A stretch of 64,000 nt of DNA from SSC4 sp964443225 (GTDB taxonomy: Bacteria > Chloroflexota > Anaerolineae > SSC4 > Amarolineaceae). Shown here one piece after another: positions 1-7,052 of this stretch. A program made the translations under genes and the position numbers. The notes below the pieces were generated by a model, which worked only from the letters and a program-made list of their open reading frames with translations, made no database searches and was not told the origin of the DNA. The first letter of the stretch is position 1. Each line of letters opens with the position of its first letter. The stretch is taken from assembly GCA_964443225.1 (NCBI GenBank), contig CAYUCC010000014.1, positions 1 to 64,000 of the forward strand, given 5' to 3'.

Positions 1-364
1 CATCGAACTCCCAGCCCACCGCCTTGCCCGTCTTGGGATCGATGAACTGCAAGGGTACGTAGTCGTTCGCCGTCACCGCCTTGATCTCCCGCCCATTCAG
101 GTCGGGCAGGTTGTTATAGGCGGCCTGGTCGATCACGACGGGCGTCGTGTCATCCGCCTCGACAGTCGATTCGGCCGGCGGCACCGTCGTAATGACCGCT
201 TCGGCAGTCGGACCTTCTTCCGCCGGCACGGTCGACTCGGCCGGCGGCACCGTAGTGATGACCGTCTCCGCCGTGGGAGCCGCCGGCGTCGCTGCGCTGC
301 ACGCCGCCAACAACACCATCGCCATGATCAGCAGTGCCATCATTGGAATGTGCTTGTGCGTCAT
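1..364 (-). CDS. ABC transporter solute-binding lipoprotein (3' end outside window)
   Basis: The visible 121 residues begin MTHKHIPMM, continue with a hydrophobic signal segment and reach a lipobox, LLAACSA, so the protein should be lipid-anchored. A linker follows that repeats the block ITTVPPAESTV twice. The last part, with LPDLNGREIKAVTANDYVPL and then FIDPKTGKAVGWEFD, matches the start of the family 3 (amino-acid type) extracellular solute-binding domain. A GAGGAGAA ribosome-binding site at about 371-379 supports the start at 364. The ligand cannot be told from this fragment. Upstream lies a strongly G-rich tract on the same strand. Confidence 0.8.
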   Translation of the reverse strand, partial: MTHKHIPMMALLIMAMVLLAACSAATPAAPTAETVITTVPPAESTVPAEEGPTAEAVITTVPPAESTVEADDTTPVVIDQAAYNNLPDLNGREIKAVTANDYVPLQFIDPKTGKAVGWEFD

Positions 365-409
365 ACGTATCTTCTCCTCGCATGAGTTGACCATCTGGCG
401 CATCACACC

Positions 410-551
410 GCGCCCCACCCCACAGTATACCACCCCCACCCCCCACCCCCCAATCCCCGCCTCAGACCCTCAGACCCTCCACCCTCCAACTTCCACCCTC
501 CAACCCCCATCCCCCAACCCCCAATCCCCAATCCCCAACCCCTACCCCCCA
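410..551. repeat. C-rich low-complexity tract (G-rich on minus strand)
   Basis: Long runs of C separated by A, AA or AAT fill this stretch. On the minus strand positions 433-458 carry four G runs of 4 to 6 bases with 1-3 base spacers, a canonical G-quadruplex motif, lying about 70-95 bases upstream of the lipoprotein start. The downstream half repeats blocks of the type CCCCCAATCCCC. A similar tract occurs at 48241-48300. Confidence 0.7.
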
Positions 552-553
552 GC

Positions 554-582
554 TTGACGGTTTGATACTGCTGTGATACAAT
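554..582 (+). promoter_or_regulatory. Sigma-70 type promoter of the cold-shock gene
   Basis: TTGACG (554-559) and TACAAT (577-582) are separated by exactly 17 bases. Transcription should start near 589, giving a leader of about 130 bases before the cold-shock gene, long leaders being typical of cspA-family genes. Confidence 0.75.
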
Positions 583-625
583 CGGCCTCGTAGGTTGGAG
601 TAAGCATCTGTTCGGACGTACGATT

Positions 626-660
626 ACGCTGTCAGGCTTGCGCGCCGGGCAGCGTTTTTT
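626..660 (+). terminator. Terminator-like hairpin in the cold-shock gene leader (possible attenuator)
   Basis: ACGCTGTC (626-633) can pair with GGCAGCGT (648-655) through eight pairs, one of them G-T, and is followed by a run of six T. It lies between the promoter at 554-582 and the start codon at 723, so it could act as an attenuator within the leader rather than as the end of an upstream gene. Confidence 0.5.
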
Positions 661-722
661 GTTAGTCAGTGGCAGATGCGTCATGAATCTACGAGCGTAT
701 TTCAGGAGGTACGGACGTTTCG

Positions 723-932
723 ATGAGTGACCGTGTAGTTGGAACGGTGAAGTGGTTCAATGGTGCCAAAGGCTACGGCTTCCTTTCGCAAGAAAATGGA
801 GAAGATGTTTTTGTGCACTACTCGGCAATCCAGGCAGATGGCTTCCGCAATCTGCAGCAGGGCGAGCGTGTTGAGTTCGAGGTTTGTCAGGGCTCCAAGG
901 GGCCGCACGCTGCCAACGTGGTCAAACTGTAA
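723..932 (+). CDS. Cold-shock protein, CspA family
   Basis: A 69-residue single cold-shock domain (OB fold) that binds single-stranded RNA and DNA and melts RNA structure. The RNP1-type motif KGYGFLS (residues 16-22) and the RNP2-type motif DVFVHYSAI (28-36) are intact, as is the opening GTVKWFNGAKG. Length is standard for the family. An AGGAGG site lies at 704-709, about 13 bases before the ATG, a rather long spacing. The gene has its own promoter and a long leader containing a terminator-like hairpin. It is followed after 33 bases by an RNA-binding protein gene on the same strand, so the two probably share transcripts. Confidence 0.95.
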   Translation: MSDRVVGTVKWFNGAKGYGFLSQENGEDVFVHYSAIQADGFRNLQQGERVEFEVCQGSKGPHAANVVKL

Positions 933-965
933 GTTTTTTGCCCAAGGCGAAAGTGAGAGAAAGAA

Positions 966-1352
966 ATGGGTACCCGTCTTTACATCGGCAATCTCCCCTA
1001 TTCAATGACCGATGCTGACCTGCACGACCTCTTCAGCAGCGCTGGTCCTGTGAAGGCCGCGGAAGTGATCCGCGACCGCGACACCGGGCAGAGCAAGGGT
1101 TTCGGGTTCGTCGAAATGGAAAACCAGGAGGGCGCGGACGAAGCGCTGCGCACTCTGAATGGTACTTCCTTCCAGAATCGTCAAATTCGCGTCGACGAAG
1201 CGCGTCCGCGCGAAACACGCAGCAACGATCGCGGTGGTTACGGCGGCGGCGGCGGCGGCAGCCGCAGCGGCGGCAGCCGGAGCAGCAGCGGCGGCAGCCG
1301 CAGCGGCGGCAGCCGTGGCAGCAGCAGCTACGATAAGGGCGGTCGCTACTAA
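966..1352 (+). CDS. RRM-domain RNA-binding protein with Gly/Ser/Arg-rich tail
   Basis: The 128-residue protein has one RNA-recognition motif over residues 1-80, with RNP2 LYIGNL (5-10) and RNP1 KGFGFVEM (44-51). A low-complexity Gly-Ser-Arg tail from about residue 90 ends in YDKGGRY. The arrangement matches the glycine-rich RNA-binding proteins of cyanobacteria and other bacteria, often cold-induced, which fits its position 33 bases behind a cold-shock gene. The tail is encoded by repetitive GGCGGC/AGCAGC codons. A strong bidirectional terminator follows. Confidence 0.92.
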   Translation: MGTRLYIGNLPYSMTDADLHDLFSSAGPVKAAEVIRDRDTGQSKGFGFVEMENQEGADEALRTLNGTSFQNRQIRVDEARPRETRSNDRGGYGGGGGGSRSGGSRSSSGGSRSGGSRGSSSYDKGGRY

Positions 1353-1390
1353 CCTCCGCCCGGTCACCTGCACCGTATCCAGGTGAAACG

Positions 1391-1422
1391 AAAAAGGCAT
1401 CTGCTTGCAGATGCCTTTTTTT
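1391..1422 (+). terminator. Bidirectional intrinsic terminator
   Basis: AAAAAGGCATCTG (1391-1403), a CTTG loop and CAGATGCCTTTTT (1408-1420) form a perfect 13-bp hairpin with a T run on one side and an A run on the other. It can therefore stop both the RRM transcript and the convergent efp transcript. Confidence 0.9.
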
Positions 1423-1446
1423 GTTCACGTCACGCGGGCCCGGCGA

Positions 1447-2010
1447 TTATTTGTTCACCCGCTCGATGTACGTGCTGGTACGCGTATCGATTTTGATGGT
1501 GTCACCTTCGTTGATGAACCCGGGTACGGTGATGACACCACCCGTTTCGAGTGTTGCCGGTTTGGTGATATTCGTAGCCGTGTCACCGCGTACGGCCATC
1601 GTTGTTTCGGTAACGGTCAGCACCACAAAGTTGGGCACCTCCATGCCAAGCAGCGTTTCACCTTCCATGATCAGGTAGGCGATGTCGTTCTCGCGCAGGA
1701 ACTGTGCTTTGTCACCCACCGTCACTGAGGCGACTGAGATCTGCTCGAAGGTTTCGGGGTCCATGAACACAAAGAAGTCACCATCGCGATAGCTGTACAC
1801 CATCTCACGCCGGTCGACTCGCACCAGGTCGATCTCAGAGCCGGCACGCACACGATCTTCGATTGTGCGTCCGGTTTTGAAGTTTTTCAGACGCAGACGC
1901 ACGAACGCACGCCAGTTACCTGGGTTGATGTGCTGGTATTCGACCACTTCGTACAGGTCATCGTTGTACCGAATGATGTTACCCGTTCTCAAATCAGACG
2001 TAGTTGCCAT
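1447..2010 (-). CDS. efp: Translation elongation factor P
   Basis: 187 residues, the normal length for EF-P, which rescues ribosomes stalled at polyproline. It begins MATTSDLRTGN, has the domain-II signature FMDPETFEQI and ends with the domain-III region VPGFINEGDTIKIDTR. The loop that normally carries the modified residue at position 34 of E. coli EF-P reads HINPGNWRAF, so Asn32 occupies the place of the usual Lys or Arg. This suggests it is not modified by EpmA-type or EarP-type enzymes; that is inference. A GAGAAGGG ribosome-binding site precedes the start. It converges with the RRM gene on a shared terminator. Confidence 0.95.
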   Translation of the reverse strand: MATTSDLRTGNIIRYNDDLYEVVEYQHINPGNWRAFVRLRLKNFKTGRTIEDRVRAGSEIDLVRVDRREMVYSYRDGDFFVFMDPETFEQISVASVTVGDKAQFLRENDIAYLIMEGETLLGMEVPNFVVLTVTETTMAVRGDTATNITKPATLETGGVITVPGFINEGDTIKIDTRTSTYIERVNK

Positions 2011-2213
2011 GTTTTATTTCCCTTCTCAACACCGGACGCCCGACTACTTACGTTCCGGCACAAATCGGCTATAAGTAGGGGCATGCCCGCAATCCGGCGC
2101 ATTATCGCACGAGATGACCGGTTGGGCAAGTTTGTCAGCCGCCTGCAACCTGCGCCGGCGATGGCCGGAAGTTATTCTGTTGTATGCCCTTGGGGCACAG
2201 GAATCGATGGAAC

Positions 2214-3503
2214 GTGTCGAACAAACAAACGATTGTCACCGGATGTCTGATTGGTTTATTGATTTTTGTCCTGTTAGCGGCGGTGGTTGGTCCACTGAGT
2301 TTTACCGCTGGCGTGGCCGTGGATCGCATGGGGTTACTGCCCGGTGCTGCGGCGCGCGTGTCGACAGACGATACCGCTTCTTTCGACCTACTGCGCGAAG
2401 CACGCGCCCTGATCGAAAAACATTACGTGGATCGTGAGGCGATCCAGGATCGATCCCTGGAATACGGGGCCATCAGCGGTATGGTCGATGCATTGGGTGA
2501 TACCGGACACAGCCGCTTCATGTCGCCCGAGATGGTGGATGCCGAACAGCAGTCACTATCCGGCGAATTCGAAGGGATTGGCGCCACCCTGACCTACACC
2601 AATGGTCAGGCGGTGGTCGTGGCGCCGCTGGAAGGCTCGCCGGCCGAAAAGGCAGGTATCCAACCCGGCGACGTCATCGTCGCTGTGGATGGTGAGGACG
2701 TCACCGAATTCAACCTGAGTGAAGTCATTGGCCGCGTACGTGGGCCCAAAGGCACCAGCGTTGTGCTCTCGGTCATCCATGCGGGTGAACAGACGCCCAC
2801 CGACGTGCGGATCGTGCGCGATACAATCGCGCTGAGCAGCGTGACGTCGACCATCCTGCCTGGTACCAACGTGCTGATGGTTCGTATCGCCAGTTTCAGC
2901 GACAATGTGGGTTCCGATCTCGAACAGATCATCATCCAGGCGCGCACCGAGGGGGCCGACAGCATCATCCTCGATTTGCGCGACAGTCCGGGCGGACTGC
3001 TGGACGAGGCCGTTGCGGTGGCCAGCCAGTTCCTGGCCGAGGGCGACGTCATGCTCGAACAGGACGCCGACGGTGAGCGCCGCGCACTCAGAGCCCGCCG
3101 CGGTGGTGCCGCCACCGATGACATTCCTGTGGTCGTGCTGATCAACGAAGCCACCGCCAGTGCCGCCGAAATCGTGAGCGGCGCGCTGCAAGACAACGAC
3201 CGCGCAACGCTGGTCGGCACGCAGACCTTCGGCACGGGCACTGTGCTCAATACCTTCGAACTGGACGATGGCTCGGCCCTGCTGCTGGCCACGCGCCAGT
3301 GGCTGACGCCCAACGGGCGCGAACTCTGGCACAAGGGCATCGAACCCGACATCGTGATCGAGCTGCCCGCCGGGGTCGATGCCGTCACCCCCACCCGCGC
3401 CGGCGAGATGACCGACAACGAGCTGATGGCGGTTCCAGACACCCAGCTGTTCAAAGCGCTCGAGCTCCTGGAAGCGATTCGTGACACCGCCACCAAACCC
3501 TAA
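2214..3503 (+). CDS. S41-family carboxy-terminal processing peptidase homologue, catalytic Lys replaced by Thr
   Basis: Counted from the GTG at 2214 the protein has 429 residues: one N-terminal membrane segment (about 8-30), a PDZ domain (about 115-195) with GSPAEKAGIQPGDVIVAVDG, and an S41 core with LDLRDSPGGLLDEA. The nucleophile lies in ATASAAEI (Ser316). CtpA/Prc enzymes have the catalytic Lys 25 residues later in a TFGKG context; here that position reads TFGTGTV, so Thr341 replaces it. The GTG start is preferred over ATG 2184 because an AGGAA site lies about 10 bases upstream and a short basic N-terminus then leads into the membrane helix. It probably acts on exported proteins or as a non-classical or inactive relative. 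Confidence 0.88.
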   Translation: MSNKQTIVTGCLIGLLIFVLLAAVVGPLSFTAGVAVDRMGLLPGAAARVSTDDTASFDLLREARALIEKHYVDREAIQDRSLEYGAISGMVDALGDTGHSRFMSPEMVDAEQQSLSGEFEGIGATLTYTNGQAVVVAPLEGSPAEKAGIQPGDVIVAVDGEDVTEFNLSEVIGRVRGPKGTSVVLSVIHAGEQTPTDVRIVRDTIALSSVTSTILPGTNVLMVRIASFSDNVGSDLEQIIIQARTEGADSIILDLRDSPGGLLDEAVAVASQFLAEGDVMLEQDADGERRALRARRGGAATDDIPVVVLINEATASAAEIVSGALQDNDRATLVGTQTFGTGTVLNTFELDDGSALLLATRQWLTPNGRELWHKGIEPDIVIELPAGVDAVTPTRAGEMTDNELMAVPDTQLFKALELLEAIRDTATKP

Positions 3504-3535
3504 CTCCCCCTTCGTGCTACTTTGTGCTACATCGT

Positions 3536-3565
3536 TTGCCCAGAGAAAGCACCTTGTGGTATACT
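3536..3565 (+). promoter_or_regulatory. Promoter of the aldolase gene
   Basis: TTGCCC (3536-3541), an 18-base spacer and TATACT (3560-3565), with an extended -10 TGG immediately upstream. The expected start near 3572 gives a leader of about 110 bases. Confidence 0.6.
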
Positions 3566-3683
3566 CGTAACATCTCGCACAAACCAACGTGTGTGTCCAC
3601 AAAACGGCCACGCGCGGCGCACGAACCCTGACCGGGTTTGTGTGGTGGATTCGTCTCATCAATTGCAGGGAGGCAAAAACTCA

Positions 3684-4607
3684 ATGAACGATCGTATTCG
3701 TGAGATTCTGAGCTGGTACTCAAGCGACAATCCGGGAACCAAAACCAACCTGGCGCGTATTCTCAACCATGGCCGCCTTGGCGGCACCGGCAAAGTTGTG
3801 ATTCTGCCGGTCGACCAGGGCTTCGAGCATGGCCCGGCACGCAGTTTTGCACCCAACCCGCCCGGCTACAATCCATTCTATCACTTCGAACTGGCAATCG
3901 ATGCCGGCTGCAACGCCTATGCCGCACCGCTCGGTTTCCTGGAAGCCGGCGCCGCCGAGTACGCTGGTGATATTCCGCTGATTCTGAAAGCCAACAACCA
4001 CGAGATGCTGCACGGCGACACCGACCCCATCTCGGCCGTCACGGCCAGCGTCGAGGATGCCCTGCGCCTGGGCTGTGTCGGTGTCGGCTTCACCGTTTAC
4101 CCCGGTTCGATCCATGCCAATACGATGTATCAGCAGCTGCGCCAGTTGGCCTCCGAAGCCAAACGCGTGGGGTTGGTTGTCGTGGTGTGGTCGTACCCGC
4201 GCGGCGGTGACCTCAGCAAGGCGGGCGAGACGGCACTCGATGTCGATGGGTATGCCGCCCAGATTGCTGCCCAGCTCGGCGCGCACATCATCAAGGTCAA
4301 GCTGCCCTCGGATCACCTGGAGCAGGTCGAAGCCAGGAAGGTCTACGAGAAGTACGCTATCCCACGTGCCACCCTAGCCGAGCGCGTCAGTCACATCATC
4401 CAGGGGGCCTTCGATGGCCGCCGCGTCGTGATCTTCTCCGGCGGTGCCAAGGCCAGCGACGACCAGGTCTTCGACGAAGTCCGCGCCATTCGCGATGGCG
4501 GCGGTTTTGGCTCCATCATGGGCCGCAACGCCTTCCAGCGCCCGAAGGCAGAAGCCCTGGCCTTCCTTGGCAAGATCATGAGCATCTACGCGGGCGAGAT
4601 CGAGTAA
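3684..4607 (+). CDS. Class I fructose-bisphosphate aldolase, DhnA/FbaB type
   Basis: 307 residues. This TIM-barrel aldolase forms a Schiff base with substrate and splits fructose 1,6-bisphosphate into two triose phosphates in glycolysis and gluconeogenesis. The opening VVILPVDQGFEHGP and the later SGGAKASDDQVF phosphate-binding region are characteristic, and the lysine of IIKVKLP is the likely Schiff-base residue. The ATG at 3684 is chosen over the longer frame from 3522 because AGGGAGG lies at about 3667-3673 and homology begins there. The gene has its own promoter and a hairpin terminator, followed at once by the epimerase gene, linking two sugar-phosphate enzymes. Confidence 0.93.
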   Translation: MNDRIREILSWYSSDNPGTKTNLARILNHGRLGGTGKVVILPVDQGFEHGPARSFAPNPPGYNPFYHFELAIDAGCNAYAAPLGFLEAGAAEYAGDIPLILKANNHEMLHGDTDPISAVTASVEDALRLGCVGVGFTVYPGSIHANTMYQQLRQLASEAKRVGLVVVVWSYPRGGDLSKAGETALDVDGYAAQIAAQLGAHIIKVKLPSDHLEQVEARKVYEKYAIPRATLAERVSHIIQGAFDGRRVVIFSGGAKASDDQVFDEVRAIRDGGGFGSIMGRNAFQRPKAEALAFLGKIMSIYAGEIE

Positions 4608-4628
4608 CCAGCGCGTATCAGACACCAC

Positions 4629-4658
4629 AACGGGGCGGTTCTTCCGCCCCGTTTTTTT
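4629..4658 (+). terminator. Intrinsic terminator after the aldolase gene
   Basis: CGGGGCGG (4631-4638), loop TTCTT and CCGCCCCG (4644-4651), followed by seven T. It is only 15 bases before the next start codon, so rpe is either expressed by readthrough or from a promoter overlapping this site. Confidence 0.9.
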
Positions 4659-4672
4659 CCACAGGAGCGGCT

Positions 4673-5332
4673 ATGACGATCGGTATCGTTCCTTCGATCC
4701 TTGCGGCCGATTTCACCCAGCTGGGTGCGCAGGTACGGGCTGCCGAGGCCGCTGGTTGTGACCGGATCCAGATCGATGTCATGGACGGCCACTTCGTTCC
4801 AAACATCGCGATGGGCCCGCTGATCGTGGATGCCGTGCGCCGCACCTGCACTGTTCCCATCGAAGCGCACCTGATGATCACCCAACCCGAACGTTACGTC
4901 GACGACTTTGCCCGCGCGGGCGCCGACGTCATCATCGTGCACGTCGAAGCGGCGACCCACCTGCATCGTATGATTCAACAGATCAGGGCACTGGGCAAAC
5001 AGGCCGGGGTTGCACTCAACCCCGCCACACCGGCCAGCGCCGTGAGCGAAATTCTGGGTGACGTCGATCTGGTGTTGGTGATGACGGTCAATCCCGGCTT
5101 TGGTGGCCAGGCCTTCATTCCGAGCACGCTGCCGAAACTGCGGTATCTCCGTGAAACGGTCGTGCAGCGCGGCCTGACGTGTGACCTGGAAGTCGATGGC
5201 GGCATTGGCCTCGATACGATCAGCCTGGCCGCCGCCGCCGGCGCGAATCTGGCGGTGGCAGGTTCCGCAGTGTTCAACGATCGCGCCAGTGTGGCCGACA
5301 ATGTCGCCGCGCTCAGACGGGCAGCCACGTAG
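4673..5332 (+). CDS. rpe: Ribulose-phosphate 3-epimerase
   Basis: 219 residues, the family's usual length. It interconverts ribulose 5-phosphate and xylulose 5-phosphate in the pentose phosphate pathway. Visible signatures are PSILAADF at the N-terminus, the metal-binding IDVMDGHFVPN, the MTVNPGFGGQ loop and EVDGGIG in the phosphate-binding site. A CAGGAG ribosome-binding site lies seven bases before the ATG. The TAG stop overlaps the first bases of a half copy of palindromic repeat family A. Confidence 0.96.
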   Translation: MTIGIVPSILAADFTQLGAQVRAAEAAGCDRIQIDVMDGHFVPNIAMGPLIVDAVRRTCTVPIEAHLMITQPERYVDDFARAGADVIIVHVEAATHLHRMIQQIRALGKQAGVALNPATPASAVSEILGDVDLVLVMTVNPGFGGQAFIPSTLPKLRYLRETVVQRGLTCDLEVDGGIGLDTISLAAAAGANLAVAGSAVFNDRASVADNVAALRRAAT

Positions 5333-5351
5333 GGCTTGTAAAAGAATAACT
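5331..5351 (+). repeat. Family A palindromic element, left arm only
   Basis: AGGGCTTGTAAAAGAATAAC plus T matches the left arm of the complete copy at 52239-52318. No right arm follows, so this is a truncated copy. Its first two bases are the AG of the rpe stop codon. Confidence 0.8.
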
Positions 5352-5367
5352 CCGTACTCCCTCCCCC

Positions 5368-6075
5368 CTAATCACTCCACAACAAATCCTTCCCCCCAAA
5401 CAACCACCCCGCCAGCAAAAAGCACACCAGGGCATAGCCCACAATCAACAGATCTGCGCGCAGCAGATTGGCAGACACGAGCGGATCGAGCGCATCGCCG
5501 AAGGGTGCCAGCACGCGCTGCCAGATCTGCACGATCCAGCCGGCATTGGCGCGCGCCAGCTCGTCGCTGTAATCGTAAACGGCGGCGAACAGCGCCACCA
5601 GTGCGTAGAACACAATGTGCGAACCCTTGCGGCTGGTCAGGTTAGTCAACAAGAGGGCAAAGCTGCCAGCACAGAGGTACAGCAGCGGCCAGGTCACACC
5701 CAGCCGCAGCCACTGATCGGCCGACAGGGTTACGATGCGCTGGATCAATGCCAGAACGCAGACGAGCAGCGTCAGCACTACCGTCACCAGGAACGCGGCC
5801 AGCACCAACGCTACCAGGAGTTCGGTGCGGCTGCCCAATCGCGCCACCAGCGGATACGACGCCGCGCGGTTGAGACGCCCGCTGAGCAGCAGGACGGTAA
5901 TGGCCATGATCAGCACCATGGCCAGGGCGGTCACCGTGGCAAAGTACGCCGGTGTTGCGCCATACTGGAAGGCAATCCCATAGAATGTCAGGGCCAACGC
6001 CGGTGGAATGACGACCTGCCAGGTGCTGGAAAATTCACCCAGCACGTACGCAACGAGGGTAGATACGCGACTCAA
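5368..6075 (-). CDS. ABC transporter membrane subunit (ABC-2-like)
   Basis: 235 residues with about six hydrophobic segments and no soluble domain. It shows no specific motif but is translationally coupled to the ATPase gene upstream through an ATGA overlap (6072-6075), so it is very likely the permease of that exporter. Hydrophobic spans include residues about 20-60, 85-115, 125-145, 155-175 and 205-230. The substrate is unknown; the short ABC-2 type permease plus a single ATPase is typical of small exporters in Gram-positive-like and Chloroflexota genomes. It converges on rpe. Confidence 0.8.
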   Translation of the reverse strand: MSRVSTLVAYVLGEFSSTWQVVIPPALALTFYGIAFQYGATPAYFATVTALAMVLIMAITVLLLSGRLNRAASYPLVARLGSRTELLVALVLAAFLVTVVLTLLVCVLALIQRIVTLSADQWLRLGVTWPLLYLCAGSFALLLTNLTSRKGSHIVFYALVALFAAVYDYSDELARANAGWIVQIWQRVLAPFGDALDPLVSANLLRADLLIVGYALVCFLLAGWLFGGKDLLWSD

Positions 6076-6962
6076 GAGCGGATTGCCTCCAGATAGACGT
6101 CCTCGAGACTGGCCTGCTGCTGCACCAACCCCTGGACATCGACCTCTGCGTCCAGGATGTGTCGTAATACGGCATGCTTCAAGCCAACGGTGTCCCCGAA
6201 CAGGCTGATCTGGTGCTGGTCAATCACGATGTCGGGCACCAGGGCAGTGAGTTCGCTGACCAGCGTCTCGGGCAGTGAGTCGACGACGATGTGCACCTGG
6301 GGACCGGCCGCCAGCACGGTACCGAGCGGTCCCTGCCGCTTGACCAGTCCCTGGGCCAGAACGGCCACGTGCGTGCACAGGCGGGCCACGTCACCCAGCT
6401 GATGGCTGCTCAGGAGAACGGTTTTCCCCGCTTCGTGCAGCGTCAGGATAAGATTACGCATCAGAACCTGACCCGCCGGATCGAGACCGGCGGCGGGCTC
6501 GTCGAGTATGAGAAAGTCCGGATTCGCCACCAGGGCCTGGGCCACCGCCAGGCGTTGGCGCTCGCCTTTGGAACAGGTGCGGATGCGTTTGTCTGCCATC
6601 CCGGTCAGCTCCACCGCCGCCAGCGCCTGCTCGATGGCGCGCCCAACGCCTGCACTGCGCAGTCCGGCCAGGTGGGCCGCCGTGCGCAGGTAGTCGGCGG
6701 CGCGACTGCTCTCGGGAAAGGCGGGGCGTTCGGGCACATAGCCGATCCGCGGCGGCGGCAGGTTGCACCGCACCTGGCCGCTGTCGGGAAAGATGAAGCC
6801 CATGACCAGGCGGATCAACGTCGATTTGCCGGCACCGTTGGGACCGAGCAGCCCGTAGACAGCGCCGGTTGGCACCTCCAACGTCACGTTACGCAGCGCC
6901 GCCGTGCCGTCATAGGTTTTGGACAATTGGGTAACTTGCAGCACAGGTTCCTCTTCAGACAA
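6072..6962 (-). CDS. ABC transporter ATP-binding protein
   Basis: 296 residues of the DrrA/CcmA-like exporter ATPase type. Walker A is GPNGAGKST (about 40-48), Walker B is FLILDEPAAGLDP, and the H-loop is SSHQLG. The ABC signature is degenerate: CSKGERQRL in place of LSGGQ, which still keeps the Gly and the following basic/hydrophobic pattern. The C-terminal 80 residues form the extra domain common in exporter ATPases. It overlaps the permease gene by four bases, defining a two-gene operon. A family B palindromic element lies just upstream (6986-7052), between this gene and htpG. Confidence 0.92.
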   Translation of the reverse strand: MSEEEPVLQVTQLSKTYDGTAALRNVTLEVPTGAVYGLLGPNGAGKSTLIRLVMGFIFPDSGQVRCNLPPPRIGYVPERPAFPESSRAADYLRTAAHLAGLRSAGVGRAIEQALAAVELTGMADKRIRTCSKGERQRLAVAQALVANPDFLILDEPAAGLDPAGQVLMRNLILTLHEAGKTVLLSSHQLGDVARLCTHVAVLAQGLVKRQGPLGTVLAAGPQVHIVVDSLPETLVSELTALVPDIVIDQHQISLFGDTVGLKHAVLRHILDAEVDVQGLVQQQASLEDVYLEAIRS

Positions 6963-6985
6963 CGAATGAGTGGATCATGCTTTTT

Positions 6986-7052
6986 GAGCCTATCCGAATA
7001 ACTGCCCTCAGGCGCCTTTTTGAGGCGAATATCAGGTTATTCGGATAGGCTC
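6986..7052. repeat. Family B palindromic element, complete
   Basis: GAGCCTATCCGAATAAC (6986-7002) and its exact reverse complement (7036-7052) enclose a 33-base centre that itself can pair through CCTCA and TGAGG. It directly abuts the htpG stop codon at 7053-7055 on the minus strand. Confidence 0.85.

Noticed and set aside
2556..3662. Long minus-strand open frames opposite the S41 peptidase gene
   Set aside because: They are antisense shadows produced by GC-rich third positions; they contain no domain pattern and no ribosome-binding site.
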